A DNA stretch of 64,000 nucleotides from Motilibacter aurantiacus. Lineage in GTDB: Bacteria > Actinomycetota > Actinomycetes > Motilibacterales > Motilibacteraceae. The stretch is from assembly GCF_011250645.1 (NCBI RefSeq), contig NZ_JAANNO010000001.1:165196-229195 (forward strand). The letters are read 5' to 3'. This document shows positions 9,184 through 17,079 of this stretch, piece after piece. The translations under genes were made by a program, and so were the position numbers. The notes beneath the pieces were generated by a model, which ran no database searches, was not told where the DNA came from, and saw only the letters and a program-made list of their open reading frames with translations. Each line of letters starts with the position of its first letter. Position 1 is the first letter of the stretch.

Positions 9184-9217
9184 TTCCGGATGCGGGCAGA
9201 GCCGCCCGCATCCGGAA
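9184..9217. promoter_or_regulatory. Perfect 14-bp inverted repeat before the peroxidase gene
   Basis: TTCCGGATGCGGGC at 9184-9197 and its exact complement at 9204-9217, with spacer AGAGCC. It ends about 11 bp before the GGGAGG ribosome site of the peroxidase gene and lies after a separate terminator. It could be a repressor operator or a leader hairpin. Confidence 0.55.
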
Positions 9218-9240
9218 CCCGCACGCCGGGAGGCGATGCC

Positions 9241-10725
9241 ATGTCGCACGGCCACGCACAGCTGGGCGAGACCACGCCCCGATCTCGGTACTACGACTCC
9301 GGCAGGTTCGGGCGCCTGTTCCCGACGCTGCCCCCCTTCGCCCCGGACACCCCGCTCGTCCGCGACTGCCTCAGACGGCTCGGCGCCAGAGGCGGCCCGA
9401 TGGACGCGGGCGACGACCTGACCGACCCCGTCGCGCTCATCACCTCCGCCGCGCTCAGCGAGCACAACGCGGACAACCCGCGGATGACGGCGGGGATGAC
9501 CTTCCTCGGGCAGTTCCTCGACCACGACATGACGTTCGACCCGACGTCCAGCCTCGCCCGCCGCCAGGACCCCGAGGCCATCCGCAACTTCCGGGTCCCC
9601 GCCCTGGACCTGGACAGCGTGTACGGCGGCGGCCCGGTCGTCTCCCCGTTCCTCTACGACCAGGCCGTCGACTCCGGCCGCACGACCTTCCTGGTCGACG
9701 ACATCCCCGGCTGCACCGCCGTCTCCGTCGGCGGCACCCCGCGCTTCGACCTGGCCCGCAACCGGCAGAACGTCGCCCTGATCGGGGACCCGCGCAACGA
9801 CGAGAACCTCGTCCTGTCCCAGCTGCACCTCGCCTTCCTGCGCTTCCACAACGCGACGGTCGAGCAGGTCCGAACGCGGCTCGGGCCGGCGTTCGGCCCC
9901 GGTGAGGTCTTCGCCGAGGCGCAGCGGCTCGTGCGCTGGCACTACCAGTGGCTCGTGCTGCACGACTTCCTGCCCACCACCGTCGGGCAGGAAGTCGTGG
10001 ACGACGTCCTCGCCGACGGCCCACGCCACTACCGCTGGCGCAACGAGCCGTACATCCCCGTGGAGTTCTCGGTCGCGGCGTACCGCTTCGGCCACTCGCA
10101 GGTCAGGCCGAGCTACCGCGCCAACTTCGGCACGAGCACCACCGACGTCGGCCAGCAGTTCTTCGCGCTGATCTTCGACCCCACGCTCGCCGACCTCGAC
10201 GACCCGGCCGACCTGCGCGGCGGCAAGCGGGCCGCCCGCCGGTTCATCGACTGGCAGACCTTCTTCGACTTCGGCGACGGCCGCGCCAGGCGCAACAAGA
10301 GGATCGACACGACGCTCTCGTCGGTGCTGTTCGAGCTCATGGGGCAGCCGGCCGAGGAGGCGAGGTCGCTGGCGACGCGCAACCTCGAGCGCAACCTCAC
10401 GATGTGCGTCCCGTCCGGGCAGCGGGTCGCGCAGGCGATGAGCCTGGAGCCGCTCGCCGCCTCCGACCTCGAGGACCTGCGCGACTTCCACCTCGACGCC
10501 AGCACGCCGCTCTGGCTCTACGTGCTGCGCGAGGCCGACGTGCAGCAGAAGGGCGAGCGGCTGGGGGCGGTGGGCGCGCGCATCGTCGCCGAGGTCATCG
10601 TCGGCCTGATCCGGGGCGACAAGCAGTCCTACCTCAACCAGGCGCCGGACTGGAGGCCCGAGGGCGGCGACTTCGGGATCGTGGACCTGCTGCGCGCGGC
10701 CGGCGTGGTCGCCACGCTCTCCTGA
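9241..10725 (+). CDS. Haem peroxidase, animal (peroxidase-cyclooxygenase) family
   Basis: 494 residues from the ATG at 9241, with GGGAGG 7 nt upstream; the frame is open further 5' but without a better start. The distal site is 'FLGQFLDHDMTFD' (His95 with the Ca-binding Asp). 'LDLDSVYGGG' is the calcium loop region, and the proximal His285 sits in 'YRFGHSQVRPSYR'. There is no signal peptide, so it is cytosolic or released by another route. It should oxidise substrates with H2O2. It forms a single-gene unit with its own inverted repeat upstream and a strong terminator downstream. Confidence 0.9.
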   Translation: MSHGHAQLGETTPRSRYYDSGRFGRLFPTLPPFAPDTPLVRDCLRRLGARGGPMDAGDDLTDPVALITSAALSEHNADNPRMTAGMTFLGQFLDHDMTFDPTSSLARRQDPEAIRNFRVPALDLDSVYGGGPVVSPFLYDQAVDSGRTTFLVDDIPGCTAVSVGGTPRFDLARNRQNVALIGDPRNDENLVLSQLHLAFLRFHNATVEQVRTRLGPAFGPGEVFAEAQRLVRWHYQWLVLHDFLPTTVGQEVVDDVLADGPRHYRWRNEPYIPVEFSVAAYRFGHSQVRPSYRANFGTSTTDVGQQFFALIFDPTLADLDDPADLRGGKRAARRFIDWQTFFDFGDGRARRNKRIDTTLSSVLFELMGQPAEEARSLATRNLERNLTMCVPSGQRVAQAMSLEPLAASDLEDLRDFHLDASTPLWLYVLREADVQQKGERLGAVGARIVAEVIVGLIRGDKQSYLNQAPDWRPEGGDFGIVDLLRAAGVVATLS

Positions 10726-10745
10726 CGGCCCACCACGGCCCTTAG

Positions 10746-10775
10746 GGGGTACGCCGGGCCGCCCCGGCGTACCCC
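10746..10775. terminator. Bidirectional terminator between convergent genes
   Basis: 13-bp perfect stem GGGGTACGCCGGG / CCCGGCGTACCCC with loop CCGC, between the peroxidase and the sugar nucleotidyltransferase stops. It is flanked by CTTA on the left and TTC on the right. Confidence 0.85.
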
Positions 10776-10782
10776 TTCGGCG

Positions 10783-11859
10783 TCAGGACGCGTCGCTGCT
10801 GAACCGCACCGCCTTGTCCGGGAGCTCCGCCCCCGCCCACACGCGAGCGCCGGCGAGCAGCTCGTTGTGGGCGCCGATGCGCGCCGCCTCGCCGACGACG
10901 ACGCCGTCGAGCACGGTCCCCCGGCCGACCGCGGCGCCCGCTCCGACGACCGAGCTGCGCACCACCGCGCCCGCCTCGACCAGCGCACCGTCGAGCAGCA
11001 CGCTGCCGTCGACGACCGCTCCCGCCCCCACCGTCGCGCCGGCCCCGACCGTCGAGCCGCCCGTCACCTGCGCGTCGGGCGCGACGTCGGCGCCGTCCAG
11101 CACGAGCCGGTCCCCCACCGGGCCCGGGAGAGCGGTCGACGCGATCGTGCCGAGCACCAGGTCGCGCGAGCCCTTCACGAACGCCTCGGGGGTGCCCAGG
11201 TCCAGCCAGTACGCCGCCTCGACGTAGCCGTAGACCGGCGCGCGGGCCGCGAGCAGGCCGGGGAACGTCTCGCGCTCGACCGAGACGACCCTGCCCCGGG
11301 GGATCGCGTCGATGACCGAGCGGCGGAAGACGTAGCAGCCGGCGTTGATCCGGTTGGTGGGCGGGTCCGGCGTCTTCTCCAGGAACGCCTCGACCCGCCC
11401 GTCGGCGTCGAGCGGCACGCAGCCGAAGGCGCGCGGGTCCTCGACCTCGGTCAGGTGGAGCGTCACGTCCGCGCCGCGGTCGCGGTGCAGGGCGAGCTGG
11501 GCGCCGATGTCGTGGCCGGACAGCACGTCGCCGTTGAAGATGATCACAGGCTCGTCCGGGCCGCTCTCGAGCAGGCCCGCGACGTTGCGGATGCCGCCCC
11601 CGGTGCCGAGCGGCTCGGTCTCGGTGACGTAGGAGATGCGCAGCCCGAGCTGGGACCCGTCGCCGAAGTGCGCGGAGAACGTCTCGGCGCGGTACGAGGT
11701 GGCGAGCACGACGTGCTCCACCCCCGCCGCCGCGGCCCGGGCCAGCTGGTGGGTCAGGAAGGGCACGCCCGCCGTGGGGATCATCGGCTTGGCGCAGGTC
11801 AGGGTCAGCGGCCGTAGCCGGGTCCCCTTGCCGCCCACGAGCAGGATGGCCTCGAGCAT
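10783..11859 (-). CDS. Mannose-1-phosphate guanylyltransferase-type NDP-sugar synthase
   Basis: 358 residues; ATG with GGAGGGG 5 nt upstream. The N-terminal nucleotidyltransferase domain starts 'AILLVGGKGTRLRPLTL' with the activator/substrate loop 'CAKPMIPTAGVPFL'. 'FNGDVLSG' is the metal-binding Asp region. From about residue 265 a left-handed beta-helix of hexapeptides follows ('VGAGATVGAGAVVDGSVLL'). This is the actinobacterial ManB/RmlA2-like GDP-mannose pyrophosphorylase architecture; glucose-1-phosphate substrates cannot be excluded. It supplies precursors for mannose-containing glycans, fitting the sugar genes that follow. Confidence 0.85.
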   Translation of the reverse strand: MLEAILLVGGKGTRLRPLTLTCAKPMIPTAGVPFLTHQLARAAAAGVEHVVLATSYRAETFSAHFGDGSQLGLRISYVTETEPLGTGGGIRNVAGLLESGPDEPVIIFNGDVLSGHDIGAQLALHRDRGADVTLHLTEVEDPRAFGCVPLDADGRVEAFLEKTPDPPTNRINAGCYVFRRSVIDAIPRGRVVSVERETFPGLLAARAPVYGYVEAAYWLDLGTPEAFVKGSRDLVLGTIASTALPGPVGDRLVLDGADVAPDAQVTGGSTVGAGATVGAGAVVDGSVLLDGALVEAGAVVRSSVVGAGAAVGRGTVLDGVVVGEAARIGAHNELLAGARVWAGAELPDKAVRFSSDAS

Positions 11860-11967
11860 GTGTCCCCTCCACCGCGGCTGCGCCGCCTCACCGATCGACC
11901 ACGTCCACGAGGAGGCCCCGGCGCCCCTCGCGGGCCCATCCTCCCAGGCCCCGGGTGTCGGCCACGT

Positions 11968-12024
11968 TGATCATGGGCGTCTCAGCGCGGAACGCGGCGT
12001 GTCCCGCTGACCTGCCGATGATCA
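11968..12024. repeat. Imperfect palindromic repeat, TGATCAT type
   Basis: 20-nt arms (11968-11987 and 12005-12024) match at 16 of 20 positions around a 17-nt spacer; both outer ends are TGATCAT/ATGATCA. The element overlaps the last ~14 codons of the flippase-like gene, so part of that protein's tail is written in repeat DNA. Its outer ends resemble those of the element at 16003-16097. Confidence 0.6.
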
Positions 12025-12971
12025 TCGGGCTCCAGGGCGGGGGCGCCCCGGCCGCGTCGCCCGGCCCGCCACGTCAGCGCCGCCGCGCCCGCGGTGACCA
12101 CGTCCCCGCCGGTCATGAGCAGCCGGGAGACGAGCGCGACCGCGGTGCCGTCGTGCGTCGTCAGCACCGGGGACAGGATCGCCACCAGGGCCACCTCACG
12201 GGCGCCGGCGCCCGCGGGGGCGACGATGAGCAGGAAGCCTGCGCTCCATGCCAGCGCGAACCCGCCCACCGCCAGCGGCAGCGCCCGGCCCGCAGGGGCG
12301 CCCAGGTCGACCGCGAGCAGCTCGACGTGGAGCCCGAACGCCAGCCAGGACACGACCGACCAGGCGAAGGCGGTCATCGTCCCGCGCCCCGTGAGCGGCT
12401 GCTCCGGCGGCTCGCGCCGGGCCAGCGCCAGCACCCGGGCCAGCAGCGGGTTGAGCACGCCGGGGTGCAGCAGGAGCAGGAAGAGCGGCGCCAGCAGCAC
12501 CACCCAGCGGTAGCCCCCGGCCTCCTCGCTGGCGAACGGCAGTGCCACCGCGCCGACCAGCAGCCCGGCACCGAGGTAGATCAGGATCGTCAGCGCGATC
12601 GCGGAGGCGCTGCGCCGCCGCGGGACGCCCGCGTCGCGCCCCATCTCCATCTGCGCGACGACCGGCCAGAGCGAGCCGGGCAGGTACTTGCCCAGCTGTC
12701 CGACGAAGAAGATGCGCGCCGCCGTGGGCACCGGCAGCGGGGAGCCCATGTCCGCGAGCAGGGCGCGGTAGGCCAGCATGCTGCCGACGAGCCCGACCAG
12801 CACCGCCGCCAACGAGCCCACGAGGGTCAGCGGCTCGATCCGCCCCAGCGACGCGGACACGTCGCCCCACTGGGAGGCCACCGCGTACGCCGCGAACGCG
12901 ACGACGGCGGCCAGGAACCCCACGCGCACCCATCGGCTGGCGAGAAGCGCGCGTGCCCGGTCGCTCCTCAC
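11982..12971 (-). CDS. Flippase-like membrane protein (lysylphosphatidylglycerol synthase TM-domain family)
   Basis: 329 residues from the GTG at 12971; longer frames run into the divergent gene. About eight membrane helices are visible, with the family signature 'VGQLGKYLPGSLWPVV' and 'FLLIVAPAGAGAREVALV'. Such proteins (UPF0104/LPG_synthase_TM) resemble the flippase half of MprF and are often found in glycan clusters. There is no catalytic aminoacyl-transfer domain. It is probably leaderless: TAGGCT lies 7 nt before the GTG. The extreme C-terminus is encoded by a palindromic repeat. Confidence 0.82.
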   Translation of the reverse strand: MRSDRARALLASRWVRVGFLAAVVAFAAYAVASQWGDVSASLGRIEPLTLVGSLAAVLVGLVGSMLAYRALLADMGSPLPVPTAARIFFVGQLGKYLPGSLWPVVAQMEMGRDAGVPRRRSASAIALTILIYLGAGLLVGAVALPFASEEAGGYRWVVLLAPLFLLLLHPGVLNPLLARVLALARREPPEQPLTGRGTMTAFAWSVVSWLAFGLHVELLAVDLGAPAGRALPLAVGGFALAWSAGFLLIVAPAGAGAREVALVAILSPVLTTHDGTAVALVSRLLMTGGDVVTAGAAALTWRAGRRGRGAPALEPDDHRQVSGTRRVPR

Positions 12972-12978
12972 CGGCGCA

Positions 12979-12999
12979 AGCCTAGCCGCGGGATAGCCT
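12979..12999. promoter_or_regulatory. Divergent -10 boxes
   Basis: On the minus strand TAGGCT (12984-12979) lies 7 nt before the flippase GTG at 12971, a leaderless arrangement. On the plus strand TAGCCT (12994-12999) is a candidate -10 for the secreted protein starting at 13066. No strong -35 elements are seen. Confidence 0.45.
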
Positions 13000-13065
13000 T
13001 CGACCTGCGCCGGCGACGGGGACGGCGCGCTCCCCGGCCGCCCCGTCGTGCGACAGGAGGCCCCC

Positions 13066-14121
13066 TTGCCCCGCCCGACCACCCGCTCGTACGCCCTGCT
13101 CGCCGGCCTCGTCGCCGCCCTGGTGGCGCCCCTGGCCGCCGCGCCCGCGTCCGCCGCCGGGCTGCCGCGCGTCGCCGTGCCGGGGACGGTCGGCGTCGAC
13201 GTGAGCAAGGAGCAGGTGGGCGACGAGCTGCCCGGAAGCGACCGCGCCGGCTTCGGCGTCCTCAACGTCAACGGCGGCAACTTCGGGCTGAGGAACCCGG
13301 ACCTGGCCCGCCAGTGGGCGTGGGCGACGTCCCTGCCGGGCGCGCCGCAGCTCTACCTCACCCCCGCCAACCCGGGCCCGGGCGGAAAGTACTGGCACAA
13401 GGGCGGGCCGCGGCCCTGCTCCGGCGGGCGGACGCCGGGCTGCGCCTACGACTACGGCTACGTCGGGGCCCAGCAGGCCGTGGCCTGGGCCCGGGAGGCG
13501 GGGCTCGCGCCGGGCCAGAAGGTCCAGTGGTGGATCGACATCGAGGACGACGTGACGTGGGACGACGCCCACCCGGCGCTCAACGCCGAGGTGCTGCGCG
13601 GGGTGCGCGACGGCCTGCGCAGCAGCGGCACGGCGAGCTCGGTCGGCATCTACGTGCTGGCGGCGCACTGGACGTCCCTGGTGGCGCCGACCGCGGCGCT
13701 GCAGAAGCGGGCGTCCGACCTCGCGGCGCTGCCGGTCTGGGCGGTCGCGGGCGGGGCGGCGACGTCCGCACAGGCACGCCGCCGGTGCGCGGAGCCCTCG
13801 CCGACCGGCGGCCCGGTCGTCATGGGGCAGTCGTTCGCGGAGCCCGGTGAGATCAGCGTCGACATCGTCTGCCCGGTGAAGGCCCCGCGCCGGGTACGGG
13901 TGAGCCCGGCGGGCGTCGCCGTGCTGTCGGGCAAGGCGCTGCCGGGGACCTCGGTGTCGCTGACCGTCACCCAGCCCGGGCGCAAGGCGCGCATCGTGCG
14001 CGCGACCGCCGACGAGCTGGGAGCGTGGACGGTGCCGGCCCGCTCGCTCGCGCCGAAGGCGGGCGGCTCGGTCCGGGTCTCCGGCTCCTCGCAGGTCGTC
14101 GCCCTCCTGCCGGCGCGCTGA
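13066..14121 (+). CDS. Secreted glycoside-hydrolase-like (GH25-like barrel) protein
   Basis: 351 residues from a TTG; AGGAGG at 13055-13060 sits 5 nt upstream and decides this start over the GTG at 13048. A Sec signal peptide ends near 'APASAAG'. The mature domain has lysozyme-barrel-like strands 'VGVDVSKEQ', 'FGVLNVNGGNFGLRNPD', 'QLYLTPANPGPGG', 'VQWWIDIED' and 'SVGIYVLAAHW', matching an actinobacterial extracellular family thought to resemble GH25. The last ~90 residues form a beta-sandwich-like domain. Catalysis is unproven; the acidic pair in 'WIDIED' is the obvious candidate site. Confidence 0.75.
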   Translation: MPRPTTRSYALLAGLVAALVAPLAAAPASAAGLPRVAVPGTVGVDVSKEQVGDELPGSDRAGFGVLNVNGGNFGLRNPDLARQWAWATSLPGAPQLYLTPANPGPGGKYWHKGGPRPCSGGRTPGCAYDYGYVGAQQAVAWAREAGLAPGQKVQWWIDIEDDVTWDDAHPALNAEVLRGVRDGLRSSGTASSVGIYVLAAHWTSLVAPTAALQKRASDLAALPVWAVAGGAATSAQARRRCAEPSPTGGPVVMGQSFAEPGEISVDIVCPVKAPRRVRVSPAGVAVLSGKALPGTSVSLTVTQPGRKARIVRATADELGAWTVPARSLAPKAGGSVRVSGSSQVVALLPAR

Positions 14122-14128
14122 GCGCGGC

Positions 14129-15262
14129 GTGCGCGTCCTGTTCTTCGGTACCTACGACGTCCGCTCGCACCCCCGGGTCGGCGTGCTGGCGGCGGGGCTC
14201 TCGCGGCACGGGCTCGACGTCCGGCAGCTGAACGCGCCGCTGGGCATCGGAACGGCGGGGCGCGTCGCGGTGCTGCGCCAGCCGTGGCGGCTTCCGGGCT
14301 TCGCCTGGGCCCTGCTGTCGCGCTGGGCGTCGCTCGCCCGGCGGGCCCGCAGGCTGCGCGGCGCCGCCGCCCCCGACGTCGTGGTGGTCGGCTACCTGGG
14401 CCACTTCGACGTGCTGCTCGCGCGGCGGCTCTTCCCCCGCTCCCGCATCGTCCTCGACCACCTCATCGGGGCGAGCGACACCGCGCTCGACCGCGGGGAG
14501 TCCGGCAGTCTGAAGCAGCGGCTGCTGCGCGGGCTCGACGAGGCGGCGCTCGCGTCCGCCGACGTGGTCGTCGTCGACACCGAGGAGCACCTGGCCACGC
14601 TCCCCGAGGAGCACCGGGGCCGGGGCGTGGTCGTCGCCGTCGGGGCCCCGGACGCGTGGTTCGCGCAAGCCGCTGCGCCGGCTCCTGATCACGCGAGCGC
14701 GTTGCGGGTCGTCTTCTTCGGCCTTTTCACGCCGCTGCAGGGGGCGCCCGTGGTGGGGCGGGCCCTGGCGCTGCTGGCGGGCACCGGCGTCGAGGCGACG
14801 CTCTACGGCATCGGGCAGGAGCTGGCCGCCACCCGCGCGGCTGCCGCCGGCGCACGCGGGGTCACCTGGCAGGACTGGGCCGCGGCCGAGGACCTGCCCC
14901 GACTGGTGGCCGCGGCCGACGTCTGCCTGGGGATCTTCGGCACCGGGCCGAAAGCGCTGCGCGTCGTGCCGAACAAGGTCTTCCAGGGCGCAGCGGCAGG
15001 GTGCGCCGTCGTCACCTCCGACACGGGGCCGCAGCGCCGCATGCTCGGGGACGCGGCCGTCCTCGTGCCGCCCGGCGACGCCGCCGCGCTCGCGGCGGCG
15101 CTGCGTGCCCTCGCGGCCGACCGCACCCTGCTGGAGCGGCAGAAGCAGGCGGCGCGCGCCCTCGCCGAGCGCGCGTTCCGCCCCGAGCGCGTGGTCGTCC
15201 CCCTGGTCGAGGTGCTCACCGGGCGGCTCGACGGCGGGGGCCTGGAAGGATCTGTCCCGTGA
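14129..15262 (+). CDS. Glycosyltransferase family 1/4 protein
   Basis: 377 residues, GTG start 7 bp after the secreted gene. The GT-B fold is seen in 'MRVLFFGTYDVRSHPRVGVL' and in the donor-site region 'PNKVFQGAAAGCAVVTSDTGPQRRML', where the usual E-x7-E motif is modified. The central 'VVFFGLFTPLQGAPVV' is the domain-2 start. It is cytosolic and should transfer a sugar from an NDP donor; donor and acceptor are unknown. It overlaps the following methyltransferase by 4 bp, implying the product of one is handled with the other. Confidence 0.85.
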   Translation: MRVLFFGTYDVRSHPRVGVLAAGLSRHGLDVRQLNAPLGIGTAGRVAVLRQPWRLPGFAWALLSRWASLARRARRLRGAAAPDVVVVGYLGHFDVLLARRLFPRSRIVLDHLIGASDTALDRGESGSLKQRLLRGLDEAALASADVVVVDTEEHLATLPEEHRGRGVVVAVGAPDAWFAQAAAPAPDHASALRVVFFGLFTPLQGAPVVGRALALLAGTGVEATLYGIGQELAATRAAAAGARGVTWQDWAAAEDLPRLVAAADVCLGIFGTGPKALRVVPNKVFQGAAAGCAVVTSDTGPQRRMLGDAAVLVPPGDAAALAAALRALAADRTLLERQKQAARALAERAFRPERVVVPLVEVLTGRLDGGGLEGSVP

Positions 15263-16002
15263 CGTCCGCGCAGCTGCCCCCGCTCACCGCCAACGCCTGG
15301 CTCCGCTGGGACACGGTCTCGCGCCTGCTGCCCGCCGGGCCGCTCGACGTGCTGGAGGTCGGGTGCGGGCAGGGCGCCGCCGGGGCCCGGCTGGCGGCGC
15401 TGGGCCGCTACGTGGGGCTCGAGCCGGACCAGCAGTCGTACGCCGTCGCCGTCGAGCGGGTCGGCGCGGCGGGCGGGACGGTCCGCCACGGCTCCCTGGA
15501 GACGCTGGCGCCGGACGAGCGGTTCGACCTGGTGTGCGCGTTCGAGGTGCTCGAGCACATCGAGGACGACCGTGGCGCGCTGGCCGCCTGGGTCGACCGG
15601 CTGCGTCCCGGCGGCTCGCTGCTGCTGTCCGTCCCGGCGTACCAGCGCCGCTTCGCCGCGGCCGACGAGCTCGTCGGGCACTACCGGCGCTACGACCCGC
15701 CCGCGCTCCGGCTGCTGCTGCGCTCGGTGGGGCTCGACGCGGTGGACCTGCGGCTCTACGGCATGCCCGTGGGCTACGCGCTCGAGGCGGCGCGCAACGT
15801 GCTCAGCGCCCGCAAGCTGGCCGCGGCCGGCTCCATGCAGGAGCGGTCCGGGCACAGCGGGCGCTACCTGCAGCCGACCGAGAACTGGCAGAGCACGCTG
15901 ATCCGGCTGGGCACGGTGCCGTTCCGGGTCGCCCAGCGCTCGTTCCCGGGCCGGGGGCCGGGCATCGTCGTCCGGGCCGTCAAGCCCGCGTCACACCTCT
16001 GA
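15259..16002 (+). CDS. Class I SAM-dependent methyltransferase
   Basis: 247 residues from the GTG that overlaps the glycosyltransferase stop (GTGA). Motif I 'VLEVGCGQGAAGARLAALG', the acidic strand-2 residue in 'YVGLEPDQ', motif 'FDLVCAFEVLEHIEDD' and 'LRPGGSLLLSVPAY' identify a UbiE/Methyltransf_11/23-type enzyme. Coupling to a glycosyltransferase suggests it methylates a sugar or polyprenyl-linked glycan intermediate. The substrate cannot be named. Confidence 0.87.
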   Translation: MTSAQLPPLTANAWLRWDTVSRLLPAGPLDVLEVGCGQGAAGARLAALGRYVGLEPDQQSYAVAVERVGAAGGTVRHGSLETLAPDERFDLVCAFEVLEHIEDDRGALAAWVDRLRPGGSLLLSVPAYQRRFAAADELVGHYRRYDPPALRLLLRSVGLDAVDLRLYGMPVGYALEAARNVLSARKLAAAGSMQERSGHSGRYLQPTENWQSTLIRLGTVPFRVAQRSFPGRGPGIVVRAVKPASHL

Positions 16003-16097
16003 CCCCGCCCCTCGCCGCTGATCATGCGTTCGCGGCGAGTTGTCCGCAGCCTGTGGGCAACTCGCCGGATGTGCATGATGAGCGAGGGAGGCGGGGG
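16003..16097. repeat. Long palindromic element between convergent genes
   Basis: Nested inverted repeat: outer arms begin CCCCGCC and end GGCGGGG, with TGATCATGC (16018 region) facing GCATGATGA. The inner perfect 9-bp arms GGCGAGTTG (16034-16042) and CAACTCGCC (16058-16066) enclose a 15-nt loop. It fills exactly the space between two stop codons, so it may also act as a bidirectional terminator. Its TGATCAT end links it to the 11968-12024 element. Confidence 0.7.
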
Positions 16098-16099
16098 CG

Positions 16100-17026
16100 T
16101 CAGTAGTCGTCGCGGCTGCGCACGATGAGGTCGGCGAGCAGGCCGAGCACCGCGATGAGCACACCGGTGACGAAGATCAGCACGGTGTTGCTGGCGAACC
16201 GGACCGGGTGCGCGATGAGGTCGTAGATGCCCTTGCCCACGCCGACCGTCAGCAGCGTGAGCGCCACCGGCATGAGCACCTTGAGCGGGTTGAAGTACAT
16301 GACCATCCGCAGCACCTGCAGGATGTAGCGGTAGGCGTCCCGGACGAACTTGAACTTCGACGTGCCGGCCCGCTTGGCGTAGTCGATCGGCACGTAGCGC
16401 ACGTCGTGCTGGTTCGACAGGAACGCCAGCGTGATGGTCGTGACGCAGGAGAACCCGGGGGGCAGCAGCCGCATGTACGGCAGCGCCACCGAGCGCCGGA
16501 AGGCGCGCAGGCCGGAGTTCAGGTCGGGGATCTTGGAGTTGCTGAGGACCTCGGCGAGCTTGCGGATGAACCACTTGGCCGGCACCCGCAGGAAGCGGTG
16601 CGAGCCCTGCTCGGAGGTGCGTGCCCCCACGACCTGGTCGACGGTCGGGTCCTCGTCGAGCATCCGGACGAGCTCGGGGATGCGCTCGTTCGGGTACGTC
16701 ATGTCCGCGTCGGTCCAGACGACGATCTCGCCGCGCGCCTGCTGGGTGCCGATGCGCCGCGCCGTGCCGGACCCGCCGTTGCGACGGAAGGGCAGCAGCC
16801 GCATGTGCGGATGGCGCAGCAGCGCCTCCTGCAGGACGCGCAGCGTCCCGTCGGTCGAGGCGTCGTCGATGACGAGCAGCTCGTAGGCGTAGCCACTGGC
16901 CTCGAGCGCCTTGGTGATGCGCTCGATCTCGAGCAGCACGTGGTCCTGCTCGTTGTAGCAGGGCAGGACGACCGTGACGTGGACGGCGTCGGCGGTCGGC
17001 GGCGTGGAGGCGGGGGCGCTGGTCAT
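16100..17026 (-). CDS. Polyprenol-phosphate glycosyltransferase, GT2 (DPM1-like) with two C-terminal membrane helices
   Basis: 308 residues from the ATG at 17026. The GT2 domain has 'TVVLPCYNEQDHVLLEI', 'LLVIDDASTDGT' and the metal-binding 'VVWTDADMTYPNERIPEL', matching dolichol/polyprenol-phosphate mannose synthases. Two helices ('LMPVALTLLTVGVGKGIY' and 'TVLIFVTGVLIAVLGLLADL') anchor it. It should charge polyprenol phosphate with a hexose at the cytosolic face. Two GT-C-like membrane proteins just upstream on the same strand are plausible users of such a lipid-linked sugar. Confidence 0.88.
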   Translation of the reverse strand: MTSAPASTPPTADAVHVTVVLPCYNEQDHVLLEIERITKALEASGYAYELLVIDDASTDGTLRVLQEALLRHPHMRLLPFRRNGGSGTARRIGTQQARGEIVVWTDADMTYPNERIPELVRMLDEDPTVDQVVGARTSEQGSHRFLRVPAKWFIRKLAEVLSNSKIPDLNSGLRAFRRSVALPYMRLLPPGFSCVTTITLAFLSNQHDVRYVPIDYAKRAGTSKFKFVRDAYRYILQVLRMVMYFNPLKVLMPVALTLLTVGVGKGIYDLIAHPVRFASNTVLIFVTGVLIAVLGLLADLIVRSRDDY

Positions 17027-17079
17027 GACTGCCGAGGAGGCTACCTGCTCCGCCTGCCGTCCCCCGCCGCGCCACGTCG

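Noticed and set aside
7051-10491. A 1146-codon open frame on the minus strand
   Set aside because: It lies opposite the peroxidase and DUF3105 genes, and its translation is low-complexity Arg/Ala/Gly-rich. Long antisense frames are expected in DNA of this GC content.
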